This document shows positions 33,352-47,593 of a stretch of 64,000 bases of DNA, piece by piece. How positions within the stretch are numbered: position 1 is the first letter of the stretch; every line of letters starts with the position of its first letter. The stretch spans positions 620,001 to 684,000 of the forward strand of contig NW_026705151.1 of the NCBI RefSeq assembly GCF_029867415.1, written 5' to 3'. A model generated the notes under the pieces. It had not been told where the DNA came from and did not search any database. It saw only the letters and a program-made list of their open reading frames with translations. Origin of the DNA: Vicia villosa (lineage: Eukaryota; Streptophyta; Magnoliopsida; Fabales; Fabaceae). A program made the translations under genes and the position numbers.

Positions 33352-34554
33352 AGAACAAGATTTGTTCTGATCAATTATCTTAGTTTTGATGATAACAATA
33401 ATATGAATTTTGCTTAAGATAATATGGTACTCTAATCCAATGCAATTTCCTTTTCAGGAAATATATAAAGAGTACGCATAATTCAGCGCTCAGAAGCTTT
33501 GTCTCAAAGGGTTCAGCATGCAACATCAGAACATGGTCTGGCAAGACATCAGAAGATGGTCGAAGCAGAATCAGAACATGGGTCTATGGAAGCATCAGAA
33601 GAACATGAGATCAGAAGCACTGAAGTTCTGATGGTATCACGCACAGAAGCACTTCAAGGTCAGAAGATCAGAAGATGCTTTGCACCAAGCTGTTTGACTC
33701 TGATGATATTCAAACGTTGTATTCACAAACATCAGATCAGAAGGAAGTACAAGTGGCAAGCTACGCTGACTGACAAAAGGAACGTTAAAAGCTATTATAG
33801 GCAACATCAGTAGACACAGCGTGAACAAGGCTCGAGGTAGTTGACAAAAGCGTATAACATTAAATGCGATGCTGTACGGAACACGCAAAGCATTAAATGC
33901 ACTCAACGGTCATCTTCTCCAACGCCTATAAATATGAAGTTCTGATGAGAAGCAAGGTTAACGATTCTGAACAAAAACAACTCATATTAACTTGCTGAAA
34001 CTCTGTTCTACTCAAAGCTCAGAATCTTCATCTTCATCAAAGCTCACTACATTGCTGTTGTAATATATTAGTGAGATTAAGCTTAAACGTTAAGAGAAAT
34101 ATCACAGTTTGTGATTATAGCTTTTAAGAAGCAATTGTAATACTCTTAGAATTGATTACATTAAGTTGTAAGGAACTAGAGTGATCGTGTGGATCAAAAT
34201 ACTCTAGGAAGTCTTAGAGGTTATCTAAGCAGGTTGTAACTAGAGTGATCGTGTGGATCAGAATACTCTAGAAAGTCTTAGAGGGTATCTAAGCAGTTGT
34301 TCCTGGAGTGATCAGTGTGTGATCAGAAGACTCTGGAAGACTTAGTTGCTGACTAAGTGGAGAACCATTGTAATCCGTGCGATTAGTGGATTAAATCCTC
34401 AGTTGAGGTAAATCATCTCTGCGGGGGTGGACTGGAGTAGTTTAGTTAACAACGAACCAGGATAAAAATAACTGTGCAATTTATTTTTATATGTCAAGTT
34501 TTTAAAGCTACACTTATTCAAACCCCCCCTTTCTAAGTGTTTTTCTATCCTTCA
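33348..34554 (+). repeat. Copia 5' LTR
   Basis: It runs TGTTAGAACAAG to ATCCTTCA. A TATA box, CTATAAATAT, is at 33926-33935. Three units of 63-64 bp start near 34175, 34239 and 34302, the third more diverged. The small frames at 33499-33906 recur in every copy of the LTR and are not genes. Confidence 0.95.
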
Positions 34555-34556
34555 AT

Positions 34557-34568
34557 TGGCATCAGAGC
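34557..34568 (+). other. Copia primer-binding site
   Basis: TGGCATCAGAGC resembles the initiator tRNA-Met site TGGTATCAGAGC, with one change. It is followed by the gag leader up to 34640. Confidence 0.75.
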
Positions 34569-34640
34569 GCCGGTTCTAAGGTGCAAGCACTTAACCGTGT
34601 TTAGAAAAGATTCAGGAAGAGAAAAACGCTTCAGTAAAAG

Positions 34641-36482
34641 ATGGCTGATGAAACTGCAAAGTCTACATCTACATCTGGCTCTGCTGAGCAACACAACGGT
34701 AACAATGGTTATACTAGACCGCCGGTATTTGATGGTGAAAACTTTGAATACTGGAAAGATAAACTGGAAAGTTACTTTCTTGGTCTAGATGGTGATCTAT
34801 GGGATCTTCTGATGGATGGTTACAAACATCCAGTAAATGCCAGTGGCGTAAAGCTGACAAGGCAAGAAATGAGTGATGATCAGAAGAAGCTTTTCAGGAA
34901 TCATCATAAATGCAGAACTGTTTTGCTGAATGCTATCTCTCATGCTGAGTATGAGAAGATATCTAACAGGGAAACAGCCTATGACATATATGAGTCCTTG
35001 AAAATGACTCATGAAGGAAATGCTCAAGTCAAGGAGACTAAAGCTCTCGCTTTAATCCAGAAGTATGAAGCCTTCAAGATGGAGGATGATGAAGACATTG
35101 AAAAGATGTTTTCAAGATTTCAAACTCTTACTGCTGGATTGAGAGTTCTTGACAAGGGATACACCAAGGCTGATCACGTAAAAAAGATCATCAGAAGCTT
35201 ACCCAGAAGATGGGGTCCTATTGTGACTGCATTCAAGATTGCAAAGAATCTGAATGAAGTTTCTCTGGAAGAGCTTATCAGTGCCTTGAGAAGCCATGAA
35301 ACAGAGCTGGATGCAAATGAGCCTCAAAAGAAAGGTAAGTCTATTGCATTAAAATCCAATATCATGAAATGCACTAACGCTTTTTCAGGCTAGAGAAGAA
35401 GATCCTGAAGAATCAGAATCTGAAGAAGAAGATGAACTGTCCTTGATCTCCAGAAGGCTAAATCAACTCTGGAAGAACAAGCAAAGGAAGTTCAGAGGCG
35501 TCAGAAGTTCAAAGAAATTTGAACGTGGAGAATCTTCTGATGACAGAAGATTTGACAAGAAGAAGGTCATGTGCTATGAATGCAATGAGCCTGGACACTT
35601 CAAGAATGAATGTCCAAAACTTCAGAAGGAAAATTCCAAAAAGAAGTTTCATAAGAAGAAAGGTCTTATGGCAACCTGGGATGAGTCAGAAGATGATTCA
35701 GACTCTGAAGATGAGCAGGCTAACTGTGCGCTGATGGCGATAGAAGATGACGGATCAGAATCTACATCAGAATCAGATTCTGAAGAGGTATTTTCTGAAC
35801 TTACTAGAGATGAGTTAGTTTCCGGTCTAACAGAACTTCTGGAATTCAAGTCTAAGATTAGTCTCAAATACAAAAAGCTGAAAAAGCTATTTGAATTTGA
35901 AACAAAGAAGCTTGAGTTGGAAAATTCTGAATTAAAAGAAAAACTTTTAAAAATATCCAATAATGTTGGATCTCCTTCTGATTCAGAAAAATCCACTCCT
36001 AGTCTAAACCATATTCTGAAAGAATATGATTTAAGTTTCAGGAAGTTCTTATCTAGAAGTATTGGCAGAAGTCAGCTAGCTTCTATGATATATGCTGTGT
36101 TTGGAAACAAAAGAGTCGGCATTGGTTTTGAGGGTGAAACCCCATACAAACTTGAACCTGTTGATGAAATGAAATTCACATACAAGCCATTGTATGATCA
36201 GTTCAAGTATGGCCACTCCCATGATATTAGGCACACTTCACATGCTCAAAGTTTTCACATAACACACACCAAAAAGCATGTGACACAACCTAGGAAATAT
36301 CATGAAACTCACATTAAAAATTATCATGCTGTTCCTCCTATTGCTTACAATGTTAAACCCAAGTTCAATCAGAACTTGAGAAAATCTAACAAGAAAGGAC
36401 CCAAGAAGATGTGGGTACCAAAGAAAAAGACTATTTCTTTTGCAGATTCTCTTGGCGACAAAGAAGATAAAAGTCAACATGT
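34641..36482 (+). pseudogene. Copia Gag with one frameshift, 3' side cut by insertion
   Basis: It starts at the ATG at 34641 with a UBN2-type Gag region over about the first 240 codons. A T run at about 35384-35388 has an extra base, so the frame stops at 35393 and continues in another frame to 36482. The continuation holds a zinc knuckle, CYECNEPGHFKNEC (C-x2-C-x4-H-x4-C), acidic S/E/D-rich stretches and a basic tail. The non-autonomous element enters at 36483. Start choice is supported by the same position in the copy at 18124-18703. Confidence 0.88.
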
Positions 36483-38033
36483 TGATCGGTAAAATAGCAA
36501 GTGTACTATTTTGCCTCTGTAGTAATAATAGGGAAATTCCCCGAATGTCGATCTCAAGGACTGCGTAGTAATATCGAGTTCAAATTATAGATCAATTAAA
36601 CAAAAACTAATATTGGGGTTTTGTTTGCAAATTGTCACTAAACAATAATTAAAATAAGCAGAAAAGTAAATTGGCTTTTTGACAAATATGAGTATTATGC
36701 TAAGGGTATAGTGTGTGATTGTTCCTGTAATAACCTTGGATTTAGATCTCTTCAACAAGTTCATAACCTTTAATTACCGCCCTTTAGATTATTTTCCCCT
36801 AATTCCTTAGCGGGAAAACCTTTGAACATTCATCCTAAATCCTAAGTCCTTAGAGAATTATGATGAAATCAAGCCTTTATGTTATCAAGAGATAACCGGT
36901 AACTATAGGGTATCCCTAGTCCTAGGTGATATCTACTATAGTCTAATCGTACAAAAACCTTAACAACCGCTGTCCAGCTGGTTGTTAACCGTAAATCAAT
37001 CTTGTTGGTCCGACAAAGAAAGCATAAAAACCTTGTACAATTAAATTAAAAAAGAAAACAATCTATTGATGAACTCAGGAATTCAAAATCATTACAGAAT
37101 CAAATCAGGGACACCCCCTAGCATTAGGATTTAGTTACTCATATTGTTCAAAGAAAACAAAATATAAAATAGAGACATTACAAGAATTGAGATGAAAGTT
37201 GATCTTCAATTGCTTCCGTTCATGAAGACCTTCTTCTCTCCCAAACCCTTGTTTTCTCCAATCTTCAATCGTGTCTTCTCCTCGCCAAAAAGTCCCCTTT
37301 TTCATCATTAAAACTCTTCTATATAGTGCATACTCACTTAGGTTGGTTGGAAGTACCCAAAATGTCCCTTGGCTCAACACTTAATTAAAAATCACAAAAA
37401 TCAGCAAAATCAGCGTTTTAGCCAACACTGGCCGTGTCAGGCAACACGGGTGGCCGTGTTGGCCTCCTGAACTTAATTTTTCAAAATCACACTCAGCACT
37501 GCTAACACGGGTGGCCGTGTTAGGTAACACGGGCCGTGTTGGTCCTTAACTTCAGAATTTCGATTTGCGTTCTTCATGAAAGTTGTAGCCCTTTTCGTTA
37601 GCGAAATTTTGCCACCGGAACCGCGTCATTCCGAGTTACGAAGCTCCAGTTATGATCAAAATACTACACGCCTGTCACGATGAGAAACATGCTGAAAATT
37701 TCTAGATCTCACACTTGCTAACACGAGTCGTGTCAGCCCCGTGAATTTCATATCTTTTGCATTTTCTTGGCCACGCTTCATCCTAACACTGCTAGTTTCA
37801 GGTGACACGGGTGGTCGTGTCAGACCAAATGTCGCTTGATTTTTCACTTCCTTCGAAACTCCCCTTTTTGTACTTTTTCGCATTGATTTGTCTCGATTTA
37901 TTCCTTTGAGCCTGCAAACAGTAAAATACACAACCAAAGCATAAAATGACGAATAAAGAAATAAAACACTCAATAACATAACTTAAACATACTTAAAAAC
38001 AACGATAAATATATGTGTGAAAACCACTGATCA
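36483..38033 (-). repeat. 3' LTR of the non-autonomous element
   Basis: On the minus strand it runs TGATCAGTGG to ACCGATCA. It has a TATA-like CTATATAG at about 37317-37326, palindromes of the AACACGG/CCGTGTT type (37424-37540), and the 70-nt CATAACT module at 37585-37654. Confidence 0.93.
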
Positions 38034-39159
38034 AACTCCCCCAAACTTAAACCGTTGCTTGACCTCAAGCGACCATTACAAAAGTTAATGACCTTCAAAG
38101 CACACGGTGTTCATACGTGAGATATCTGTCTGTATTGATCAAGAAACAGTGGGTTTGGCATTCACATGACGCGACGAGTTTTGTTACCACATTAAACCTC
38201 AAGCTCCCGTTTCGGATACCTCTCCAACTATGCTTTGCACTTAAGTCTCTTTCCGATTTTCCTCCTCTTTCATTCGGACAATCATATTAAGGCACTGCAT
38301 TTCTTATAATAATCATCACCTGCATGAGACGAATCAAGGCTTCTTATTTTCTTTTCCTGGCACCAAACTAGCAGCATTGGCTACTTTTTATTACCGATGA
38401 AATTTTCAAACTTTGCAGTTATATATTGTCCTTTTGGACGACGTTTGGGGTTCAATCTCCTTTGGGCTGAATAACCGGGTGAGGGTTACCCAACTTAGCG
38501 AGCCGATTGCCTTTTACCGCCTTTTCATCGTTTGGTGCCAACTTTATATCTCTCTTTTTTTTCTCAACCAGTCATCATGCAAGTGAATCTGAACTATGCC
38601 AGACTGTATCAATAAACTACTCGATAAGTACTTCTCAGGAGACAAGTACTATGGTGCAAATCTACACGTTAGACTCGTATCTCTTTTAGGGAACCAAGGG
38701 TGTTTAAACAAACCTCTTGTCACATTATTCCGCACTTCCCGTCCTCAAACAATCCTCGCTTCATCTCTATATACTATTCCCGACCGCTCTTCGGACAAAA
38801 ACTTCTTCAACAAAAATTAAAATTTCGGTCAAAATTTGGACAGAATTCACTTTATGGTTTCACATCATACCAATAACATAGAAATAACATAAAAATAAAA
38901 TGCAAAGAGAAGAGAGAAGAGCCTCCCCCAAACTTGAACTAAACATTGGCCTCAATGTTTCAGAACGAGCCTGAGAGAGGTGACTCACAGAGGGTAATTG
39001 GCTCTAATGATCACTTCAAAGCTTTCACCAGAGACGTCCTCTTTTATTTCCTGAAAATAAAATAAAAAAAAAACAGAGAAATTAATTATTAAAATCGTGG
39101 GTTGCCTCCCACAAAGCGCTTCGTTTAACGTCGCATGGCTCGACGGTCCATTCCTCTTG
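38034..39159 (-). other. 3' non-coding part of the non-autonomous element
   Basis: In minus-strand sense, the two-hairpin module (39097-39145) comes first, right after the ORF stop. Near the end are the hairpin GCTTGAGGTCAAGC (38057-38070) and the purine tract AAGTTTGGGGGAG next to the LTR. Between them I see no gene; the frames at 38507-38820 are not convincing. Confidence 0.65.
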
Positions 39160-39735
39160 TTAGGGTGGCATATATGACACAAAGAACACATCATCTTTTT
39201 TCTTTCTTTTGTTTGGTAGCAATCCCATGAACTTAAAGTATTGATGATGTTGCTGCCAAATCCTCTTTAGCTTTATTTTTTTGAACAAGGCATAAATGTC
39301 TTCCAGTACTTTGTCAATTTCTTGTCTTTCATCTGCCTTGTTGTAAAAATAGTTTTTGGGGATACTCTCTTGTTGGATGTCCACATCTTCACAAATTGTT
39401 AAATTTGTGGTTTTATCCAAAACTCGATCATCTTCAAGTTTCCTTATTTCTTCTTCCCCATATTTCTTTTTTACCTCAAATTCTTCTATTCTTACTGCAT
39501 CCTCTTCATCTGATGTTAAGCAATTTTCTTCTGGTTCCACATATTCTTCTTCCAACTCTAACTTTCTCCAAATAAACATATCTGGATAATAATTAGCTTC
39601 CTTACATTCATTCATAAGGATTCTTACCTCCCTCTTATATGCTTTAAAAATTTTAGTCGCCTCTTCCAAGGTTACTCCTGAATCAGGCGACCAACATGCA
39701 GGAGATACAGGTGGCAATGTATCAAAACAATACAT
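39160..39735 (-). CDS. 191-residue ORF of the non-autonomous element, unknown function
   Basis: The first ATG is at 39733-39735, two bases after an acceptor-like TTTTGTAG; the open frame upstream has no ATG. The protein is acidic in the middle (many E and D, about residues 60-110) and basic at the C-terminus (KKIKLKR and NKRKKK clusters). It has no zinc knuckle, protease, RT or integrase motif, and I do not recognise it. Its stop codon lies 14 bases before a hairpin module that also follows pol stops in the Athila-like elements. It could be a remnant of an Athila protein or a captured sequence, and it may be unexpressed. The frame being open in a copy with two LTR differences is weak evidence of selection. 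Confidence 0.55.
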   Translation of the reverse strand: MYCFDTLPPVSPACWSPDSGVTLEEATKIFKAYKREVRILMNECKEANYYPDMFIWRKLELEEEYVEPEENCLTSDEEDAVRIEEFEVKKKYGEEEIRKLEDDRVLDKTTNLTICEDVDIQQESIPKNYFYNKADERQEIDKVLEDIYALFKKIKLKRIWQQHHQYFKFMGLLPNKRKKKDDVFFVSYMPP

Positions 39736-39930
39736 AGCTACAAAACTCAGACAATTTGTTAGTAGCAAAGTATAGAAGAATTCATGAAGCAAAAATAATT
39801 TGAATCTTTTTTTTTTATATTTTTTTTTATAATAAAAACAAATTCAAATAAACAAAAACAAAAACAAAATTTTAGTTGACGAGCAACAAAATTTCAATTG
39901 AACTAAAATCAAAACTCTATATTTTAGCAG

Positions 39931-39948
39931 TCCCCGGCAACGGCGCCA
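39931..39948 (-). other. Primer-binding site of the non-autonomous element
   Basis: TGGCGCCGTTGCCGGGGA on the minus strand is identical to that of the Athila-like elements here and is complementary to tRNA-Asp. It is separated from the LTR by six bases. Confidence 0.88.
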
Positions 39949-39954
39949 AAAACT

Positions 39955-41505
39955 TGATCGGTAAAATAGCAAGTGTACTATTTTGCCTCTGTAGTAATAA
40001 TAGGGAAATTCCCCGAATGTCGATCTCAAGGACTGCGTAGTAATATCGAGTTCAAATTATAGATCAATTAAACAAAAACTAATATTGGGGTTTTGTTTGC
40101 AAATTGTCACTAAACAATAATTAAAATAAGCAGAAAAGTAAATTGGCTTTTTGACAAATATGAGTATTATGCTAAGGGTATAGTGTGTGATTGTTCCTGT
40201 AATAACCTTGGATTTAGATCTCTTCAACAAGTTCATAACCTTTAATTACCGCCCTTTAGATTATTTTCCCCTAATTCCTTAGCGGGAAAACCTTTGAACA
40301 TTCATCCTAAATCCTAAGTCCTTAGAGAATTATGATGAAATCAAGCCTTTATGTTATCAAGAGATAACCGGTAACTATAGGGTATCCCTAGTCCTAGGTG
40401 ATATCTACTATAGTCTAATCGTACAAAAACCTTAACAACCGCTGTCCAGCTGGTTGTTAACCGTAAATCAATCTTGTTGGTCCGACAAAGAAAGCATAAA
40501 AACCTTGTACAATTAAATTAAAAAAGAAAACAATCTATTGATGAACTCAGGAATTCAAAATCATTACAGAATCAAATCAGGGACACCCCCTAGCATTAGG
40601 ATTTAGTTACTCATATTGTTCAAAGAAAACAAAATATAAAATAGAGACATTACAAGAATTGAGATGAAAGTTGATCTTCAATTGCTTCCGTTCATGAAGA
40701 CCTTCTTCTCTCCCAAACCCCTGTTTTCTCCAATCTTCAATCGTGTCTTCTCCTCGCCAAAAAGTCCCCTTTTTCATCATTAAAACTCTTCTATATAGTG
40801 CATACTCACTTAGGTTGGTTGGAAGTACCCAAAATGTCCCTTGGCTCAACACTTAATTAAAAATCACAAAAATCAGCAAAATCAGCGTTTTAGCCAACAC
40901 TGGCCGTGTCAGGCAACACGGGTGGCCGTGTTGGCCTCCTGAACTTAATTTTTCAAAATCACACTCAGCACTGCTAACACGGGTGGCCGTGTTAGGTAAC
41001 ACGGGCCGTGTTGGTCCTTAACTTCAGAATTTCGATTTGCGTTCTTCATGAAAGTTGTAGCCCTTTTCGTTAGCAAAATTTTGCCACCGGAACCGCGTCA
41101 TTCCGAGTTACGAAGCTCCAGTTATGATCAAAATACTACACGCCTGTCACGATGAGAAACATGCTGAAAATTTCTAGATCTCACACTTGCTAACACGAGT
41201 CGTGTCAGCCCCGTGAATTTCATATCTTTTGCATTTTCTTGGCCACGCTTCATCCTAACACTGCTAGTTTCAGGTGACACGGGTGGTCGTGTCAGACCAA
41301 ATGTCGCTTGATTTTTCACTTCCTTCGAAACTCCCCTTTTTGTACTTTTTCGCATTGATTTGTCTCGATTTATTCCTTTGAGCCTGCAAACAGTAAAATA
41401 CACAACCAAAGCATAAAATGACGAATAAAGAAATAAAACACTCAATAACATAACTTAAACATACTTAAAAACAACGATAAATATATGTGTGAAAACCACT
41501 GATCA
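39955..41505 (-). repeat. 5' LTR of the non-autonomous element
   Basis: It is a 1551-bp partner of 36483-38033 with two substitutions noticed (near 40719 and 41075) and no indel. The right flank repeats CATGT. Confidence 0.93.
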
Positions 41506-44500
41506 CATGTCATGTCACCTGGACTCAAGTTGGTCTCAACACTTGAAGGGAAGAAGGACTGTCTTCCAAGTTCTGGTACTTAAATCTGTTGAAGAAACTA
41601 TGTTTGGAGGAGATCAGAAGGGCAAGATAATTGGCTCTGGAACTATAAAGTCTGGTAACTCTCCTTCCATTTCTAATGTACTTCTTGTAGAAGGATTAAC
41701 ACATAACCTCTTATCTATCAGTCAATTGAGTGACAATGGTTATGATATAATCTTTAATCAAAAGTCTTGCAAGGCTGTAAATCAGAAGGATGGCTCAATC
41801 CTATTTACAGGCAAGAGGAAGAACAACATTTATAAGACAGATCTACAAGATCTTATGAGTCAGAAGGTGACTTGTCTTATGTCTGTTTCTGAAGAGCAGT
41901 GGGTCTGGCACAGAAGATTAGGTCATGCTAGTTTGAGAAAGATTTCTCAGATTAACAAACTGGATCTTGTCAGAGGACTCCCTAATCTGAAATTCAAATC
42001 AGATGCTCTTTGTGAAGCATGTCAGAAGGGCAAGTTCTCCAAACCTGCATTCAAGTCCAAGAATGTTGTTTCTACCTCAAGGCCATTAGAACTCTTGCAC
42101 ATTGATCTGTTTGGCCCAGTCAAATCAGCATCTGTCAGAGGGAAGAAATATGGATTAGTCATCGTAGATGATTATAGCCGCTGGACGTGGGTAAAATTCT
42201 TGAAACACAAGGATGAGTCTCATTCAGTGTTCTTTGATTTCTGCATTCAGATTCAATCTGAAAAAGAGTGTAAAATCATAAAGGTCAGAAGTGATCATGG
42301 TGGTGAATTTGAGAACAGATCCTTTGAAGAATTCTTCAAAGAAAATGGTATTGCCCATGATTTCTCTTGTCCTAGAACTCCACAGCAAAATGGAGTTGTA
42401 GAACGAAAGAATAGGACTCTGCAAGTAATGGCCAGAACCATGATCAATGAAACCAGTATGGCTAAGCATTTCTGGGCAGAAGCAATAAACACTGCATGCT
42501 ATATTCAGAATAGAATCTCTATCAGACCTATTCTAAATAAGACTCCTTATGAATTGTGGAAGAATAAAAAGCCCAACATTTCATATTTCCATCCTTTTGG
42601 ATGTGTATGCTTTATTCTGAACACTAAAGATCATCTTGGTAAATTTGATTCCAAAGCACAAAAATGTTTCCTTCTTGGATATTCTGAACGCTCAAAAGGC
42701 TACAGAGTATACAATACTGAAACATTGATTGTAGAAGAATCAATCAATATCAGGTTTGATGATAAGCTTGGTTCTGAAAAACCAAAGCAGTTTGATAATT
42801 TTGCAGATTGTGATATTGATATATCAGAAGTTGTTGAGCCAAGAAGCAACGCATCAGAAGCAGAGCTTCTCAGAAGCAAAGAATCTGAAGATCAAGTATC
42901 AGCTTCTCTGGAGAATCTAAGCATTTCTGAAGAACCATCTGTCAGAAGATCATCCAGACTCATCTCTGGTCATTCAGAAGATGTCATTCTTGGAAAGAAG
43001 GATGATCCAATCAGAACAAGAGCATTCCTTAAGAACAATGCAGACTGTCAATTAGGTCTTGTATCTTTGATCGAGCCAACTTCTGTTGATCATGCTCTAG
43101 AAGATCCAGACTGGATAATTGCTATGCAAGAAGAACTGAATCAGTTTACAAGGAATGATGTTTGGGATCTTGTTCCTAGACCAGATGGATTCAATATAAT
43201 CGGTACAAAATGGGTCTTCAGAAACAAGCTCAGTGAGAAAGGTGAAGTGGTAAGGAACAAAGCCAGACTGGTGGCTCAGGGTTATAGTCAGCAAGAAGGG
43301 ATTGACTATACAGAAACCTTTGCACCAGTGGCCAGGTTAGAATCTATTCGTCTATTAATTTCATTTGCCACTCAACATAACATCACTCTCTATCAGATGG
43401 ATGTTAAGAGTGCCTTCTTAAATGGTTATATAGATGAAGAAGTTTATGTCCATCAACCTCCTGGTTTTGAAGACTCTATGTCTCCTAATCATGTTTTTAA
43501 ACTAAAGAAATCGTTGTATGGATTGAAACAAGCTCCCAGAGCTTGGTATGAACGCTTAAGTTCTTTCCTTCTGGATAATGGTTTCACTAGAGGAAAAGTG
43601 GACACTACTCTCTTTTGTAAAACCTTTAAAAGGGATATTTTAATTTGTTAAATATATGTAGATGATATTATTTTTGGAACATCTAATGCTACACTTGGAA
43701 AGGAGTTTGCTGAGTCTATGCAGGCTGAGTTTGAAATGAGCATGATGGGAGAACTCAAGTATTTCCTTGGAATACAAATAAATCAAACATCAGAAGGAAC
43801 GTATGTTCACCAAACCAAGTATGTGAAGGAACTTCTGAAGAAGTTTAATCTTCTAGACTGCAAAGAAGCCAAAACTCCTATGCATCCAACATGCATCCTA
43901 GGTAAGGATGAGGTAAGTAAGAAGGTAGATCAGAAGTTATACAGAGGTATGATTGGATCTCTTCTATATTTGACTGCTTCTAGACCTGACATTCTGTTCA
44001 GTGTTTGTTTGTGTGCTAGATTCCAATCAGATCCTAGAGAATCTCATTTAACTGCTGTTAAGAGAATTCTAAGGTATCTGAAAGGTACTACTAATGTTGG
44101 CTTAGTTTACAGAAAATCTAAAGAATACAACTTAGTAGGATTCTGCGATGCTGACTATGCTGGAGACAGAATTGAAAGAAAGAGTACTTCAGGAAGTTGC
44201 CAATTTCTTGGAAGTCATTTGATCTCCTGGTATAGCAAGAAGCAAGCAACTATTGCTTTATCAACAACAGAAGCAGAATATGTCGCTGCTGCTGGTTGCA
44301 GTACACAGATGCTCTGGATGAAGAGTCAGCTAGAAGATTATCAGATATTTGAGAGTAAATATTCTGTGATAATACTTCTGCTATATGTTTATCTAAGAAT
44401 CCTATTCTTCATTCAAAAGCTAAACATATTGAGATTAAACATCATTTCATAAGGGACTATGTTCAGAAGGGTGTTATATCTTTAAACTTTGTGGATACAG

Positions 44501-44595
44501 ACCATCAATGGGCTGATATCTTTACAAAACCCCTGGCTGAAGATAGGTTTAAGTTCATTCTGAAGAACATCAGTATGGATTTATGCCCAGAATGA
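41506..44595 (+). pseudogene. Copia pol remnant: protease trace, integrase, RT, RNase H
   Basis: A protease trace keeps a catalytic D but reads DSSWS rather than the family's DSG motif, and its frame does not match that of Gag across the insertion. Integrase follows, with an HRRLGH/CEACQ zinc region and D, D and E in HIDLFG, RSDHGG and VVERKN. RT has the copia WVF..K, AFLNGY and YGLKQAPRAWY blocks. A TAA stop at 43649-43651 lies immediately before the YVDD box. RNase H is open to about 44350, where a frame change ends it early; the original end is probably the TGA at 44593-44595. Several lesions mean that it cannot encode a working Pol. Confidence 0.9.
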
Positions 44596-45999
44596 GAAGA
44601 TGAGAAGTTCTTACGTATGAGTATCTTCTGAAATGAATGTGGATTTCTTTTTAATCAGAAGTTCTGATTGAAATCTTTTAGAAATTATGATTCGGTTATT
44701 ACTAACGTTTCATTGTCTAAGTTGATTCAGAACCTCTTTTAAAGCAAAACAGCTGTAACGTTTTATCTCGGGATGGTAAACCTGTCGTTACTGTTCATGG
44801 ATAAGCGCGCGTGCAGTTGAAGGGACGCCGACCATAGGTAACTGTGCTAGTCACCTCATTTGTCTTTATTATCTCTCCTCATGTCACGTAACATTCCAGT
44901 GATTTTATTTGTCGTTTTATTCATCTGAATCTTTTGAAATATTCTTTTTGATGTTATGACAAAAAGGGGGAGAAGATAAATGATAAATGATTTGATTAAT
45001 CTATCAGTTGCTGGGTAAAGCTCCCACACATTTACTAACAAGAACTGCAAGTTCTATATGGTTTAAGTGTTTTGCAGGTATAAAGAAGTGAAGAGAATCT
45101 TCAAAGCAAACACAAGAAGCAAAACCATAAGAAGTGTTATTCTGTAAAAGAAGAAGCTCATGGAAACTGAAGCAAGCCAAGTGCTGTCAAGCTTCAGAAA
45201 TCAGAAGCAAGAAAGAAGAATGAATCAGAAGCACTGATAATAGAATTTGATCCATATTTGTCTATTTGCTCTGACAAAATTCTATTTGCTCTGATACATT
45301 ATTTTAGCCTATATGGCTCTGATACATATCATGTGTTCTAATATACATTTTATGTTCTGACTTGTTCATGCTGACTTTTGTCGTTTAGTTTTTGTTATGT
45401 AACATTTCAGGATGTAGAGATGCTCTGATGATGCTCTGGTACATTCAACAATGTTCTGATACAAATCTAGCATGAAGTGATGATTGGTAGAAATTCAAAG
45501 CTCTGAAGCTATCCGAGGGAAGCAGAAATCAGAAGCTGTGAATGTTCTAAAGATCCAGAAAACTCAAGTTCTGAAGCTGTCCTAAATGGAAGCAGAAATC
45601 AGAAGCTGTGAATGTTCTGAAGATCAAAGAAATTCAAGTTCTGAAGCTGTCCTAGATGGAAGCAGAAATCAGAAGCTGTGAGTGTTCTAGGGATCTAAAG
45701 AAATTCTAGTTCTGAAGCTGTCCAATGGAAGCAGAAGTCAGAAGCTATGAATTCTCTGAAGACAGAAGCTTATGTGATCGTCTCTACCGAAATAATCAGG
45801 GAAGTCTTTTATTAAAGTTCTTCGAGTATTTATTTCACGGGGAGATTATTTATCTCAGGGGGAGATTGTTAATCTCAGGGGGAGACATATTCATATGCTT
45901 ATGCTATAGCTGTGTAATTTGTCTTTTGCCGTCTGCTCTTTCTGATCGCAAATTCATATCATTTATATATGTTTTTGTCATCATCAAAAAGGGGGAGAT
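44596..45999 (+). other. Copia 3' region with repeated purine tracts and 70-bp repeats
   Basis: AGGGGGAGA-type tracts occur at 44963-44973, 45838-45846, 45856-45864 and 45876-45884, and at the functional position 45988-45999 before the LTR. Multiple polypurine tracts have been reported for Sireviruses. Repeat units of 68-71 bp start with CTGAAGCT at 45503, 45571, 45641 and 45712. No env-like ORF is intact. Confidence 0.75.
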
Positions 46000-47579
<1,580 letters not shown>

Positions 47580-47593
47580 ATATATATATATAT

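Larger units (their letters stand above)
36483..41505 (-). mobile_element. Non-autonomous LTR retrotransposon (LARD-like), 5.0 kb, inserted in the copia
   Basis: Two 1551-bp LTRs at a constant offset of 3472 bp differ at two positions I noticed. The 5-bp target duplication CATGT is perfect (36478-36482 and 41506-41510). On the minus strand there is a tRNA-Asp-type primer site, one ORF of 191 codons, a structured module and a purine tract. RT and integrase are absent, so it must be moved by another element. The primer site and the conserved module tie it to the Athila lineage. Confidence 0.92.
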
